From positions 124,001 to 188,000 of the forward strand of contig NC_007575.1 of the NCBI RefSeq assembly GCF_000012965.1: a stretch of DNA of 64,000 bases, in the 5' to 3' direction. Below are positions 8,509 to 17,407 of the stretch, in pieces. Position 1 is the stretch's first letter; each line of letters begins with the position of its first letter. The notes below the pieces were generated by a model, which ran no database searches, was not told where the DNA came from, and was given only the letters and a program-made list of their open reading frames with translations. The position numbers and the translations under genes are program-made. This DNA comes from Sulfurimonas denitrificans DSM 1251 (GTDB taxonomy: Bacteria > Campylobacterota > Campylobacteria > Campylobacterales > Sulfurimonadaceae).

Positions 8509-9609
8509 ATGACATATTATGAAAATATTAGAGAAATGACAAAAATAGTTCCTGTTCAATTGGTAAATTTTGAAGAACCAAGAGATAAAGCTAGGACGCC
8601 AACACAGGCATCCTCAAATTTTATTACAAACAAAGAACAGGGAGATTGGGCTGAAAATCTCATTGCAAGAGCAATAAATGAAACATCAAATAATTTTGTT
8701 GCCGTGAAATATGGCAAATCTGACAATTTAGTGGCAGGAGAAGATGGATTTGATGCTTTTTACCAAGATTTTCAGAATGAACTTGACACTATTGGAAAAA
8801 GACCTGATTTATTAATATTTAACAAAGTCGATTTTGACAACAGTTTAGGTTTTGATATTAGCCAAGAACCTCATGAGGAAATTACAGACTATGTAAAAAA
8901 AGCGATAGCTGGTATTGAAGTGCGTTCAAGTGCCTTTTTGATTGACAGATACGAAGAAGCAATGCAAGCCAGAACCGAAAAATTTGTGCAGATTGCATTA
9001 GAAACAAAAGATAAGATACTTACTGATTTTTCAGATGTTTTAGAACATCCTGCAAGGCAAAGCTATATTGAGTTATTAAATAGTATTACTGCAAGCACTC
9101 TCAATGTAGCAGACTTTAGAGTTCCTAGCTGGAGTTCTTCAGATAGATTAATCCAAGTAAAAAATCTTTTTAAACAACTAAAAAATGCAATAAAAGAGAT
9201 TCAAAAAAGAGATTACCTTTCAATTACGCCGAAAGTTGAAGATCTTAAAGTTGTTTACAAATGGATTGAAACTTTCAATGTTCCTCATTTTTATTTTCAA
9301 GTATTTTTCGATAAAGTTTATGGGATTTCATTTGAGCAAATCCTAAAAATTATTTCAGATTCTGACAATGACGGTGTAATATTTTCAGTTGAGACAGACA
9401 CAAAAAATCAAAACAAGACAACAATAAAAATAAATTCAAAATTTGGTGTTCCAATTGCTTTAAAAGTTGATGAACCACTTCATGAAAGTGTTAGAAAAGA
9501 GATGGATAGAGGACGATTGCTGTTTTATGTAACATTTAAAGGTGGAACAGCTTACCTTGATATTGAAAACTTAAGAGCTATTTTAAACTTAGAAGAGTCT
9601 ATTTTTTAA
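8509..9609 (+). CDS. AccI-family-like type II restriction endonuclease
   Basis: A 366-residue protein whose features match my knowledge of the AccI endonuclease family (RE_AccI). There is a PD-(D/E)XK-like core, GKRPDLLIF (Asp near 99) followed by GIEVRSSAF (near 136), and the conserved stretch [20 protein letters not shown] followed by [18 protein letters not shown] (about 243-277). AccI cuts GT^MKAC; the same or a related site is a guess here. The next gene, a large adenine methyltransferase of M.AccI-like size, supports the call. AAGGAAAAGG precedes the ATG. The gene is more AT-rich than dxr and tsaD, consistent with transfer. Confidence 0.72.
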   Translation: MTYYENIREMTKIVPVQLVNFEEPRDKARTPTQASSNFITNKEQGDWAENLIARAINETSNNFVAVKYGKSDNLVAGEDGFDAFYQDFQNELDTIGKRPDLLIFNKVDFDNSLGFDISQEPHEEITDYVKKAIAGIEVRSSAFLIDRYEEAMQARTEKFVQIALETKDKILTDFSDVLEHPARQSYIELLNSITASTLNVADFRVPSWSSSDRLIQVKNLFKQLKNAIKEIQKRDYLSITPKVEDLKVVYKWIETFNVPHFYFQVFFDKVYGISFEQILKIISDSDNDGVIFSVETDTKNQNKTTIKINSKFGVPIALKVDEPLHESVRKEMDRGRLLFYVTFKGGTAYLDIENLRAILNLEESIF

Positions 9610-11210
9610 TGATGAAAATAAATAAACTTCTTGTTGATAATTTACTTGAAAATGAATATGTAAAAGCTATTTCAAGTAAGCACCGTAAACAGTTTGCCCA
9701 ATTTTTTACACCTTTTTCTATCGCAAATTTAATGTCAAAGTGGATTTTAGGAAATCAAAATTTAAAGACTGTGTTAGAACCGGCATTTGGACTCGGTATA
9801 TTTTCAAGAGTATTATTATCTTGCAAAGAAGATATTGAGATTAAAGGTTTTGAAGTCGATAAAATTATTTTTCAAAAGGCAAAACAATATTTTAGTGAAA
9901 CCAAAAATTGCAATATTATACTGCAGGACTACATGTATAATGATTGGAAAAATAAGTACGATGGAATTATCTGCAATCCGCCTTATTTTAAATTTCATGA
10001 TTATGATAATAAGAACATATTAAAAGAAATTGAAACTAATTTAAAATGCAAACTAAACGGATTTACTAATTTATATACATTGTTTTTATTAAAATCAATT
10101 CACCAATTAAGTGTAAATGGTCGTTGTGCTTATGTTATTCCTTCAGAATTTTTGAATTCTGATTATGGAAAATTGGTTAAAACTTATTTGATAAAAAGTA
10201 AAACATTAAGACATGTAATTGTAATTAATTTTGAAGAAAATCTTTTTGACGATGCCTTGACAACAGCTTCAATAATATTTTGCTCAAATGACAACTTGAC
10301 AGAAAAAGTTCAGTTTACAAATATTAAATCCTTAGAAGATTTAAGTAAAATCGAAGAAATAATTTCTAAATATCCAAACTTCTCTAAAACAGAGCAAACT
10401 TATCATTATTTGGATTTGAATCCGGAAATAAAATGGAAAGCATATTATCAAAAGCAAAACGGTGCTAAATTTAAAAATCTTATACCATTTTCAACTTATG
10501 CAAAAGTTGTTCGTGGAATTGCGACAGGTTCAAATAATTATTTTGTATTTAATTTGTCAAAAGCCAAAGAATTTGGTATTTCAGAACAGTATCTATTACC
10601 ATGTATTTGCAGTGCAAAAGATGCAAAAACATCATTTTTTACCACAAAAGATTTTGAAATACTAAAAAATAATGATAAATCAATTTTTCTCTTTAACGCA
10701 AAAGATTTAAATAATAAAAAAGTTCAAGAATATATCAAAAAAGGAGAGACAGAGGGAGTTGATAAGAAATTTTTAACATCGAGTAGAACACCATGGTATT
10801 CGATTGAAAATAGACAACCGGCACCAATTTGGGTTTCAGTTTTTAATAGAAATGGCTTACGATTTATAAGAAATGAGGCAAATGTCTCAAATCTAACTTC
10901 TTTTCATTGTGTTTATCCAAAACAAAATAATTTGTTTTCAGAATTAGATATTAATCTGCTATTTGCTTATTTACTAACAAATACTGCAAAACAAATTTTT
11001 ACAGATAACAGCAGAGAGTATGGAAATGGATTGCAAAAATTTGAACCTAATGACTTAAATAAAGCAATGATGCTAAATTTGAGTCTATTGGATAATGATA
11101 CTGTAAATAAAATTTTATATTTTTATGATTTGTACAGACAAGGGCTAGATTGTATTAGTGAAATTGATAAAATTTTAATAGAAAATTTTAGCTTAGAAGA
11201 GATACTTTGA
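9609..11210 (+). CDS. N6-adenine DNA methyltransferase partner (Eco57I-like class)
   Basis: A 533-residue protein with SAM motif I as VLEPAFGLGIFSRVL (about residue 57) and catalytic motif IV NPPY at about 123-126, the gamma-class order. An N-terminal region carries the QFAQFFTPFSIANLM segment typical of these enzymes. The C-terminal half (from about 290, KVVRGIATGSNNYFVF) is the presumed target-recognition domain. It starts inside the stop of the endonuclease gene (TAATG), so the two are one unit. It should protect the host from the endonuclease at 8509. Size and partner fit M.AccI-type enzymes. Confidence 0.82.
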   Translation: MMKINKLLVDNLLENEYVKAISSKHRKQFAQFFTPFSIANLMSKWILGNQNLKTVLEPAFGLGIFSRVLLSCKEDIEIKGFEVDKIIFQKAKQYFSETKNCNIILQDYMYNDWKNKYDGIICNPPYFKFHDYDNKNILKEIETNLKCKLNGFTNLYTLFLLKSIHQLSVNGRCAYVIPSEFLNSDYGKLVKTYLIKSKTLRHVIVINFEENLFDDALTTASIIFCSNDNLTEKVQFTNIKSLEDLSKIEEIISKYPNFSKTEQTYHYLDLNPEIKWKAYYQKQNGAKFKNLIPFSTYAKVVRGIATGSNNYFVFNLSKAKEFGISEQYLLPCICSAKDAKTSFFTTKDFEILKNNDKSIFLFNAKDLNNKKVQEYIKKGETEGVDKKFLTSSRTPWYSIENRQPAPIWVSVFNRNGLRFIRNEANVSNLTSFHCVYPKQNNLFSELDINLLFAYLLTNTAKQIFTDNSREYGNGLQKFEPNDLNKAMMLNLSLLDNDTVNKILYFYDLYRQGLDCISEIDKILIENFSLEEIL

Positions 11211-11211
11211 T

Positions 11212-11359
11212 ATGAACTACATCGGCTCAAAGTACAAACTCTCCGCCTTTTTAGAAGATGAAATAAGGGCTGCGGTTGGCGGTTCTTTGAGCGATAAAGT
11301 CTTTTGCGATATGTTTGCGGGAACGGGAGTTGTAGGGCGAATCTTTAAGCAACATGTAA
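11212..11359. repeat. Right copy of imperfect direct repeat flanking AccI-like RM pair
   Basis: Same 148-base segment as 8163-8310 but inside the intact methyltransferase gene. The mismatches cluster in the last third, where the left copy has lost the SAM-binding motif. Confidence 0.85.
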
Positions 11360-12222
11360 AAAGCGTTATCAGCAACGATATAGAAGATTACAGTTATGTT
11401 TTAAACAAAAACTATATACAAAACTACGCACAACTGCAAGATAATGAGAGTTACATAAAAGAGCTAAATGAGCTTCTTTTGCGAGAAGACGGGTTTATTT
11501 ATAACCACTACTGCTTAGGAAGCGGAAGCGGCAGGCAGTATTTCAGCGATGAAAACGGGAAAAAGATAGATACTATCAGGCTAAAGATAGAGGAGTTAAA
11601 ACGTAGCAAGAAGATAGACGATAACATGTACTACTTTTTACTTGCTTCTCTTATCGAGAGTGCGGACAAGGTGGCAAATACAGCCTCAATGTACGCCGCA
11701 TTTTTAAAAACTCTAAAAAAACCTGCACAAAGAAAGCTTGTCTTAGAGCCTGCATATTTTGAGCAGAGCCATAACGGACATGTAGTCTATCAAGAAGATA
11801 GCAACTCTCTTATAAAGAAGATAAAAGGAGATATTCTTTACCTTGATCCGCCTTACAACCACAGACAGTATGGAGCCAACTATCATATCTTAAATACAAT
11901 TGCTCTTTATGATGAGTTCGTACCAAAGGGAAAAACTGGTATTAGAGTCTATAATCGTTCTATGTATTGCAAAAAAAATAGAGCAATAAAAAGCTTTGAA
12001 GAGCTGATAAGAGATGCAAATTTTAAATATATTTTTTTGAGTTACAACAATGAGGGGATTATGAGCAGAGATGAGGTAAAATCTATCATGTCAAAATATG
12101 GAAAATACGATTTGAAAATAAAAGAACATAAAAGATTTAAGGCAAGTAATGCGTTAAGTAAAAAACATAAAACTGATTCTACTGATGAATATCTGCATAT
12201 TTTACAAAAGGATGGATTTTGA
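11212..12222 (+). CDS. D12-class DNA N6-adenine methyltransferase
   Basis: A 336-residue protein with the D12/Dam-like order: motif X at the N-terminus (NYIGSKYKL), motif I FAGTG at about 35-39, catalytic DPPYN at about 212-216 and FLSYNNEG near 276. It methylates adenine; the target is unknown. No endonuclease is adjacent except the AccI-like pair, which has its own methyltransferase, so this may be an orphan or a regulatory enzyme. Its codon use resembles the surrounding core genes, unlike the RM pair. The stop overlaps the TTG start of tsaD. Ancestrally it probably followed dxr directly. Confidence 0.88.
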   Translation: MNYIGSKYKLSAFLEDEIRAAVGGSLSDKVFCDMFAGTGVVGRIFKQHVKSVISNDIEDYSYVLNKNYIQNYAQLQDNESYIKELNELLLREDGFIYNHYCLGSGSGRQYFSDENGKKIDTIRLKIEELKRSKKIDDNMYYFLLASLIESADKVANTASMYAAFLKTLKKPAQRKLVLEPAYFEQSHNGHVVYQEDSNSLIKKIKGDILYLDPPYNHRQYGANYHILNTIALYDEFVPKGKTGIRVYNRSMYCKKNRAIKSFEELIRDANFKYIFLSYNNEGIMSRDEVKSIMSKYGKYDLKIKEHKRFKASNALSKKHKTDSTDEYLHILQKDGF

Positions 12223-13196
12223 TACTAAGCATTGAGAGTTCTTGCGATGATAGCGCGATAGCTATTACCGAGATTGCAACAAACAGACTTCTTTTTCATA
12301 AAAAGATTTCACAAGAGTTAGAGCATAGCGTTTATGGAGGAGTTGTTCCTGAACTCGCTGCAAGACTACATGCAGAAGCACTTCCTCGGATACTAGAGGA
12401 GTGCAATCCATACTTTAAAGATTTAAAAGCGGTCGCTGTAACAACCACTCCAGGGCTTAGTGTAACTCTTGTTGAGGGTGTAACTATGGCTAAAGCCATC
12501 TCTATTGCGCTAAATATTCCTATAATCGGTGTTAACCATTTGGTTGGGCATATATACTCTCTGTTTATAGAAAAGGAGTCATACTTTCCTTTAACAGTTT
12601 TGCTAGTTTCTGGTGGGCATACTCAGGTTATGGAAGTAAAAAGCTTTACAGAGATAAAAACGGTTGCAAAGAGTATGGATGATAGTTTTGGAGAGAGTTT
12701 TGATAAGGTTGCAAAGATGATGAATCTTGGTTATCCTGGAGGCCCTGTTATAGAAGCGTTGGCAAAAGGCGGAGATAGAAAAAGATATAATTTTACAGTT
12801 CCACTTTTTCAATCTCCGCTTATAGCTTTTTCATACTCAGGGCTGAAAAACTCTGTGCGTCTTGCTGTAGAAGCGGCAAATGAAGAGGATTTTAAAGATA
12901 TAGCCGCTTCATTCGAGCATATAGCAACTGCTCATATCATTCAAAAGCTAAAGAAATATTTTAAAGAAGTTCCTCCTAAAACCTTTGCTATTGTCGGTGG
13001 AGCGAGTGCAAATCTATATCTTCGCTCCTCCATAGAGGAACTTTTAAAGCCTCATGGTGCAGATTTACTACTAAGTGAGCTAAAATATTGTTCAGACAAT
13101 GCAGCAATGATTGGTCGAGTGGCAGTTGAGATGTATAAAGAGAGTTTGTTTAGTGATTTGAGCAGTTTGGAAGTTTGTCCAAAAAGTGTCATTTAG
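12219..13196 (+). CDS. tsaD: tRNA N6-adenosine threonylcarbamoyltransferase
   Basis: TsaD transfers the threonylcarbamoyl group to A37 of ANN-decoding tRNAs, together with TsaB and TsaE. Family marks are the opening [27 protein letters not shown] (about 40), the metal-binding NHLVGHIYS with two His (about 107-115) and [10 protein letters not shown] (about 128). Later come [12 protein letters not shown] and [10 protein letters not shown]. The 325-residue length is usual. It starts with TTG overlapping the methyltransferase stop by four bases, so translation is probably coupled. The C-terminus ends normally. Confidence 0.96.
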   Translation: MILSIESSCDDSAIAITEIATNRLLFHKKISQELEHSVYGGVVPELAARLHAEALPRILEECNPYFKDLKAVAVTTTPGLSVTLVEGVTMAKAISIALNIPIIGVNHLVGHIYSLFIEKESYFPLTVLLVSGGHTQVMEVKSFTEIKTVAKSMDDSFGESFDKVAKMMNLGYPGGPVIEALAKGGDRKRYNFTVPLFQSPLIAFSYSGLKNSVRLAVEAANEEDFKDIAASFEHIATAHIIQKLKKYFKEVPPKTFAIVGGASANLYLRSSIEELLKPHGADLLLSELKYCSDNAAMIGRVAVEMYKESLFSDLSSLEVCPKSVI

Positions 13197-13314
13197 CTTA
13201 ATAAATCCTTGGAATAATACTCTTTTATTCTAATTAAGAGTGATATTATCCGATATAAAATATACTTCCTCATCAATAAAAAAGATAATTAAAAATAAAA
13301 AAACAGGAGTCAAA

Positions 13315-13818
13315 ATGGCAACTACAAAATTCAAAGGTACAGATGTACAATTATTAGGAAATCAAGTAAACGTTGGTGATAAAGCACCTCAAATTACAGT
13401 TGTAAACTCAGATGGTTTAGGTGATGTAGTAGTAGGTGGTGCTCAAGGGCATAAGCAACTAATCATTGTTGTTCCTTCACTAGACACTGGTGTGTGTGCT
13501 ACTGAAACTCGTAACTTTAATGCAAAAGCTTCTTCTTTAAATGGTGTTAAACCAGTTATTGTTTCATTAGACTTACCATTTGCTGCGGGACGTTTCTGTT
13601 CAACTGAAGGTATCACAAACCTAACTGTCACATCTGACTTTAGAAACAAAGAGTTTGCTAACGCTTATGGCGTTTTACTTGGCGGTTCAGTTCTTGCTGG
13701 TGTTACATGTAGAGCAATTTTTGCTGTAAATGAAGAAGGTATTGTAACTTACAAAGAGATTGTTCCTGAAATCACGGAAGAGCCAAATTACGACGCTGCA
13801 CTAGCGGCTGTTAAATAA
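13315..13818 (+). CDS. tpx: Thiol peroxidase (atypical 2-Cys peroxiredoxin)
   Basis: Tpx reduces hydrogen peroxide and lipid peroxides using thioredoxin. Peroxidatic Cys is at about 61 (DTGVCATETRNF) and resolving Cys at about 95 (GRFCSTEGI). I chose the ATG at 13315 because an AGGAG lies ten bases upstream and the first residues (MATTKFKGTDVQLLG) match the family. The frame is open further upstream, but those 25 codons are low-complexity Lys/Ile and unlike Tpx. A strong hairpin follows the stop, so the gene is probably transcribed alone. Confidence 0.95.
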   Translation: MATTKFKGTDVQLLGNQVNVGDKAPQITVVNSDGLGDVVVGGAQGHKQLIIVVPSLDTGVCATETRNFNAKASSLNGVKPVIVSLDLPFAAGRFCSTEGITNLTVTSDFRNKEFANAYGVLLGGSVLAGVTCRAIFAVNEEGIVTYKEIVPEITEEPNYDAALAAVK

Positions 13819-13834
13819 TTTTTATACGTTAGAT

Positions 13835-13865
13835 AAGTCATTTATTCTCCTAAGTGACTTTTTTT
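13835..13865 (+). terminator. Rho-independent terminator of tpx
   Basis: AAGTCATTTA pairs with TAAGTGACTT (one T-G wobble) around a TTCTCC loop, followed directly by a run of T. Confidence 0.85.
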
Positions 13866-13866
13866 G

Positions 13867-13889
13867 AGAGGTACTTTAGTGTTACCTCT
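13867..13889 (+). terminator. Second hairpin after tpx
   Basis: AGAGGTA at 13867-13873 pairs with TACCTCT at 13883-13889, followed by TATTTTTATTT. It may be a back-up terminator. Confidence 0.5.
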
Positions 13890-13993
13890 TATTTTTATTT
13901 CTCCTCTTACTCTCTTTTTAAGGGCTTTGCGCCCTTTATAAATAAAACTCACTTCTGATATAATTGCTGCATCTATTTAAAAGGTTTTTATTT

Positions 13994-14746
13994 ATGAAAA
14001 AAATCATATATTCACTTACATGTATCTCTCTTTTAACCTCTTGTGCTATGGCTGATATTGCTAGAGCTGAGATGGGAGCAGGAGTATGGATGCAGAGTTC
14101 AAAAGGAAACGTTAACTATTCTGATGGTGGAGCTAATGGAACTTATGTCTCAAGAGAAAAAGATAACAGTGAGCTTTACGTATGGGCGCTGGTTAAGCAC
14201 CCCGTTCCTATGCTTCCAAATTTAAGATTAGAGTATGCCAGTATAAAAGATGATGGTCTTGCTACTGGAAAATTTAAAGATTTTGATATTGGTGCAGCAA
14301 CGACTACACTCTCATACGATATGAAACAGTACGATATAATTGGGTACTACAACATTTTAGATAATACCGCTTGGACAACGTTTGATTTAGGTCTTGATAT
14401 CAAGATTGTTGATGCTTCATATGTAGCTGCACCTTCAGCTCCATTTACTGGATATAGCGATAGTGTAACATTTGCAGTTCCACTTTTATATGCAAGAGTT
14501 AGAGTTGAGATACCATCATCTGAGCTTGGAATTGAAGCTGATATAAAGTATATAACGACAGGAAATTCCACTGTTTATGATGCAAGAATAAAAGCTGACT
14601 ACACCCTGGATTTTTCCCCAGTAATTCAGCCAGCTTTAGAGGTAGGTTATAGAGTTCAAAAGTTAGATATTGATGAGAGCAGCGTTGATGCAAGAGTTGA
14701 TATTGATTTCTCAGGTATCTATGCAGGCTTGATGTTTCGTTTTTAA
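13994..14746 (+). CDS. Outer-membrane beta-barrel protein (TIGR04219-like)
   Basis: The predicted precursor of 250 residues starts at the ATG at 13994, giving a clean signal peptide (MKKIIYSLTCISLLTSCAMA). Ten more codons are open upstream but would spoil it. The mature part begins with ADIARAEMGAGVWMQSSKG, which I associate with the TIGR04219 barrel family. It continues as alternating polar/aromatic strands and ends in MFRF, a terminal Phe typical of barrel proteins recognised by BamA. Function is unknown. A Cys inside the signal region (TSCAM) is not a good lipobox. Confidence 0.78.
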   Translation: MKKIIYSLTCISLLTSCAMADIARAEMGAGVWMQSSKGNVNYSDGGANGTYVSREKDNSELYVWALVKHPVPMLPNLRLEYASIKDDGLATGKFKDFDIGAATTTLSYDMKQYDIIGYYNILDNTAWTTFDLGLDIKIVDASYVAAPSAPFTGYSDSVTFAVPLLYARVRVEIPSSELGIEADIKYITTGNSTVYDARIKADYTLDFSPVIQPALEVGYRVQKLDIDESSVDARVDIDFSGIYAGLMFRF

Positions 14747-14752
14747 AACCTT

Positions 14753-15304
14753 TTAATCCATCCATTTTCTGGGGTCGTAACCATCACATGGTCTTACGAC
14801 TCTCTCATTTGGTATCTTCTTAAGCATTGTTATAACTTCACTTCTATCGACTCCGCTTTTCTTTAGAGAGTTTTCAACTTCAACAAATCCAAAATTTTTA
14901 AAATAAGAGAGTGCTTTTTCATTGTTTAGCACACTTACACTTATCTCCTCAAACAGCGCTCCTGCTTCTAATAAAAGTTGCTCAAGCATAGCCTTGCCTA
15001 TACCTTTGTTTCTAAACTCTGGCTTTACTGCGATAGAGAGAACTGCTGTTTTATCGTTTATAAAACCTATAGCATTATCGCTCTCTTTGAGTAATCTTAT
15101 CCAAGCAGCACCTGCTATATTGTGCCCACTTAGAGCGTATAGTCCTAAATCTTTTGAGCTCAATCCATAAAATTTGCTAAAGACTTCAAGCTCCGAGAAA
15201 TCTTCAACACCCTTGTTTATCTCATCTAATCTATAAGCGTATCTAAGCATATCAGTTGCTATCTTTTGTTCGGATGATCTTAAAAAATATAGTGTAGTGT
15301 TCAT
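14753..15304 (-). CDS. GNAT-family N-acetyltransferase
   Basis: A 183-residue protein with the acetyl-CoA binding motif A, VKPEFRNKGIGKAMLEQLL (about 91-110), preceded by the beta-4 strand KTAVLSIAV. The substrate is unknown. It follows tex with six bases between them on the same strand, so it is probably the last gene of a DUF234-tex-GNAT operon. Converges with the barrel protein, with six bases between the two stops. Confidence 0.85.
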   Translation of the reverse strand: MNTTLYFLRSSEQKIATDMLRYAYRLDEINKGVEDFSELEVFSKFYGLSSKDLGLYALSGHNIAGAAWIRLLKESDNAIGFINDKTAVLSIAVKPEFRNKGIGKAMLEQLLLEAGALFEEISVSVLNNEKALSYFKNFGFVEVENSLKKSGVDRSEVITMLKKIPNERVVRPCDGYDPRKWMD

Positions 15305-15310
15305 GTTTAT

Positions 15311-17407
15311 TTACGCCAGAGAGAGTCCGACTTTTCCTTTTTCTTCATCTATTGAAATTACTTCTATCTGCGGGAGATACTGGTTTAGTGATAGAACTTC
15401 CAGCGGATGCGATACTTTTGTTGGAGCCATTTTTGAGATATGAATCATCCCATCATTTTTAAGCCCGATGTCCACAAATGCTCCAAAATCTGTAATATTT
15501 CTAACAACACCAGAGACAAAACTTCCTACATGTAACATCTTTATATCTGTTATGCCATCTTTAAAAGGTATGGGCGGAAGCTCTTCTCTTGGGTCATATC
15601 CAGGTTTGCAAAGCTCTTTTATGATGTCTCTTAGAGTCTCTTCTCCAACACAAAGCTCTTTAGCTTTTGCTTGGACATCAATATTTGTCAAATCAAGCCC
15701 AGTAAGTTTTTTTGCAACCTCATAGCTCTCTGGATGAATACCGCTATTATCAAAAATATTTTTAGAGTTTTTTATACGGATAAATCCAACAGCTTGTTCA
15801 TAAGCTTTCTTTCCTAAACCTTTTACACTTAGTAGTTGCTCTTTTGTCTTAAAGGCGCCATTTTCTTCTCTATAAGTGATGATATTTTGCGCCACTTTTG
15901 TGCCAACTCCAGCGACATAAGATAAAAGTGAGAGAGATGCAGAGTTTATATCAACGCCTATGCGATTAACCAAATCTTGCGTTACATCAGTTAGTTTTTT
16001 CTCTAAAAGCTTCTGATCCACATCGTGCTGGTACTGCCCGATGCCTAAAGATTTTGGGTCAATTTTGACAAGGGAGGCCATTGGGTCTTGAAGTCTGTGA
16101 GCTATTGAGATGGCGCCTCTGATAGTTACATCAAGGTTTGGATATTCAAGAGAGGCTACTTTTGAGGCTGAGTAAACAGAAGCACCTGCTTCAGATACAA
16201 CTGTGTAGTTTAAGTTTGCACCCTCGTCTTTGTTAAGACGTGCAAAAAACTCTTGTGTCTCACGTGAGCCTGTGCCGTTTCCGATAGCTACACCTGTGAT
16301 GTTGTACTTATCTTTAAAGGCTAAGACCTTCTTTTTTGAGTTTTCATAATCATTTTGAGGCTCTGTTGGATAGATAACAGATGACTCTAAGTAGTTTCCA
16401 TTCTCATCAACTACCGCTAGTTTACACCCAGTTCTAAAGGCTGGATCCACGCCTAAAATGACTCTTTTTGTAACTGGAGGAGTCATGAGGAGTTGATTTA
16501 GATTTTTGCCAAAAACAGATATAGCAGAGATGTCGGCTCTCTCTTTTAGCTCAGAGTTCACTTCTCTCTCAAGTGAAGGCAGAAGAAGGCGTTTTAGCCC
16601 ATCTTTGTAGGCTTCAAAAAGAAATTCTTTTGAGGAGGAAGCATTACGAGGGATTTTGTACTCTTTGATATTTGCTTCTATCTTTTGGACATCTATGGTT
16701 ATCTTTGCACTTAACTCTTTTTCATTTACCCCTCGCATAACTGCAAGATAGCGGTGAGATGGCATGTAAGCTACTCTCTCACTCTTGCCATCAAAGTTTT
16801 TAAAGAGTCCATTTTCGTCAAATGTTTTTGTTCTTTTTATCTCTAAAACACCACTGCGGAGCATCATATTTCTTATCGCTTCACGTTCACGAGGCATATC
16901 TGCATAACGCTCTGCTAGTATATCTTTTGCGCCATCTATGGCAGCCTCTACTGATGAGAGCTCACCTTTTACAAACTCTTTTGCTTTTGTTTTAAACTCA
17001 TCAGCACTAAGTTTTGCAGACTCTAAAATATTTGCAAGAGGTGTTAGTCCATTTTTTATAGCAGTTGCAGCGCGAGAGTTTTTTTTCTCTTTATATGGAC
17101 GATAAATATCCTCTAAAACCCTCATAGTATCGGCATCTTCTATGCTTTTGCTAAGCTCTTGCGTAAGAGTTGCTCTCTCTGAAATGAGTCTTTTTATCTC
17201 CTCTTTTCTCTCCAAGAGTTTTTTAGCCGCTATGTAGATAGTCTCAAACTCTCTTAGCACTTCATCATCAGCACCGCCAGTCATCTCTTTGCGGTATCTT
17301 GCTATAAAAGGGATAGTAGCACCCTCATCAAGAAGTTTTAAAATATTCTCTATATGCTCTTTTTTTAACGCTGTTTTTTTGGTTAGTAGGTTGATTAGAT
17401 TATTAAT
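15311..17407 (-). CDS. tex: Tex-type RNA-binding transcription accessory protein, apparent ATT start
   Basis: Tex binds nucleic acid and contacts the transcription and ribosome machinery. The protein has the N-terminal helical region, a YqgF/RuvC-like domain (VILGVDPAFRTGCKLAVVDE), helix-hairpin-helix segments (SLLSYVAGVG, LLSVKGLGKKAYEQAV) and a C-terminal S1 domain (VGSFVSGVVRNITDFGAFVD). The first ATG is at 17284, but the reading continues upstream with conserved Tex sequence (EHIENILKLLDEGATIPFI then ARYRKEM). An in-frame TAG limits it, and no ATG, GTG or TTG lies between. ATT at 17407-17405, eight bases after GAGGG and overlapping the upstream TAA, is the best start, giving 699 codons before the stop is counted. 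Confidence 0.85.
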   Translation of the reverse strand: MNNLINLLTKKTALKKEHIENILKLLDEGATIPFIARYRKEMTGGADDEVLREFETIYIAAKKLLERKEEIKRLISERATLTQELSKSIEDADTMRVLEDIYRPYKEKKNSRAATAIKNGLTPLANILESAKLSADEFKTKAKEFVKGELSSVEAAIDGAKDILAERYADMPREREAIRNMMLRSGVLEIKRTKTFDENGLFKNFDGKSERVAYMPSHRYLAVMRGVNEKELSAKITIDVQKIEANIKEYKIPRNASSSKEFLFEAYKDGLKRLLLPSLEREVNSELKERADISAISVFGKNLNQLLMTPPVTKRVILGVDPAFRTGCKLAVVDENGNYLESSVIYPTEPQNDYENSKKKVLAFKDKYNITGVAIGNGTGSRETQEFFARLNKDEGANLNYTVVSEAGASVYSASKVASLEYPNLDVTIRGAISIAHRLQDPMASLVKIDPKSLGIGQYQHDVDQKLLEKKLTDVTQDLVNRIGVDINSASLSLLSYVAGVGTKVAQNIITYREENGAFKTKEQLLSVKGLGKKAYEQAVGFIRIKNSKNIFDNSGIHPESYEVAKKLTGLDLTNIDVQAKAKELCVGEETLRDIIKELCKPGYDPREELPPIPFKDGITDIKMLHVGSFVSGVVRNITDFGAFVDIGLKNDGMIHISKMAPTKVSHPLEVLSLNQYLPQIEVISIDEEKGKVGLSLA

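Noticed and set aside
8163-11359. Insertion sequence or composite transposon carrying the AccI-like RM genes
   Set aside because: No transposase frame and no terminal inverted repeats; the flanking direct copies are host gene sequence.
13240-13314. Longer N-terminus for thiol peroxidase
   Set aside because: The 25 extra codons are low-complexity and lie before a clear AGGAG site; Tpx proteins do not have this extension.
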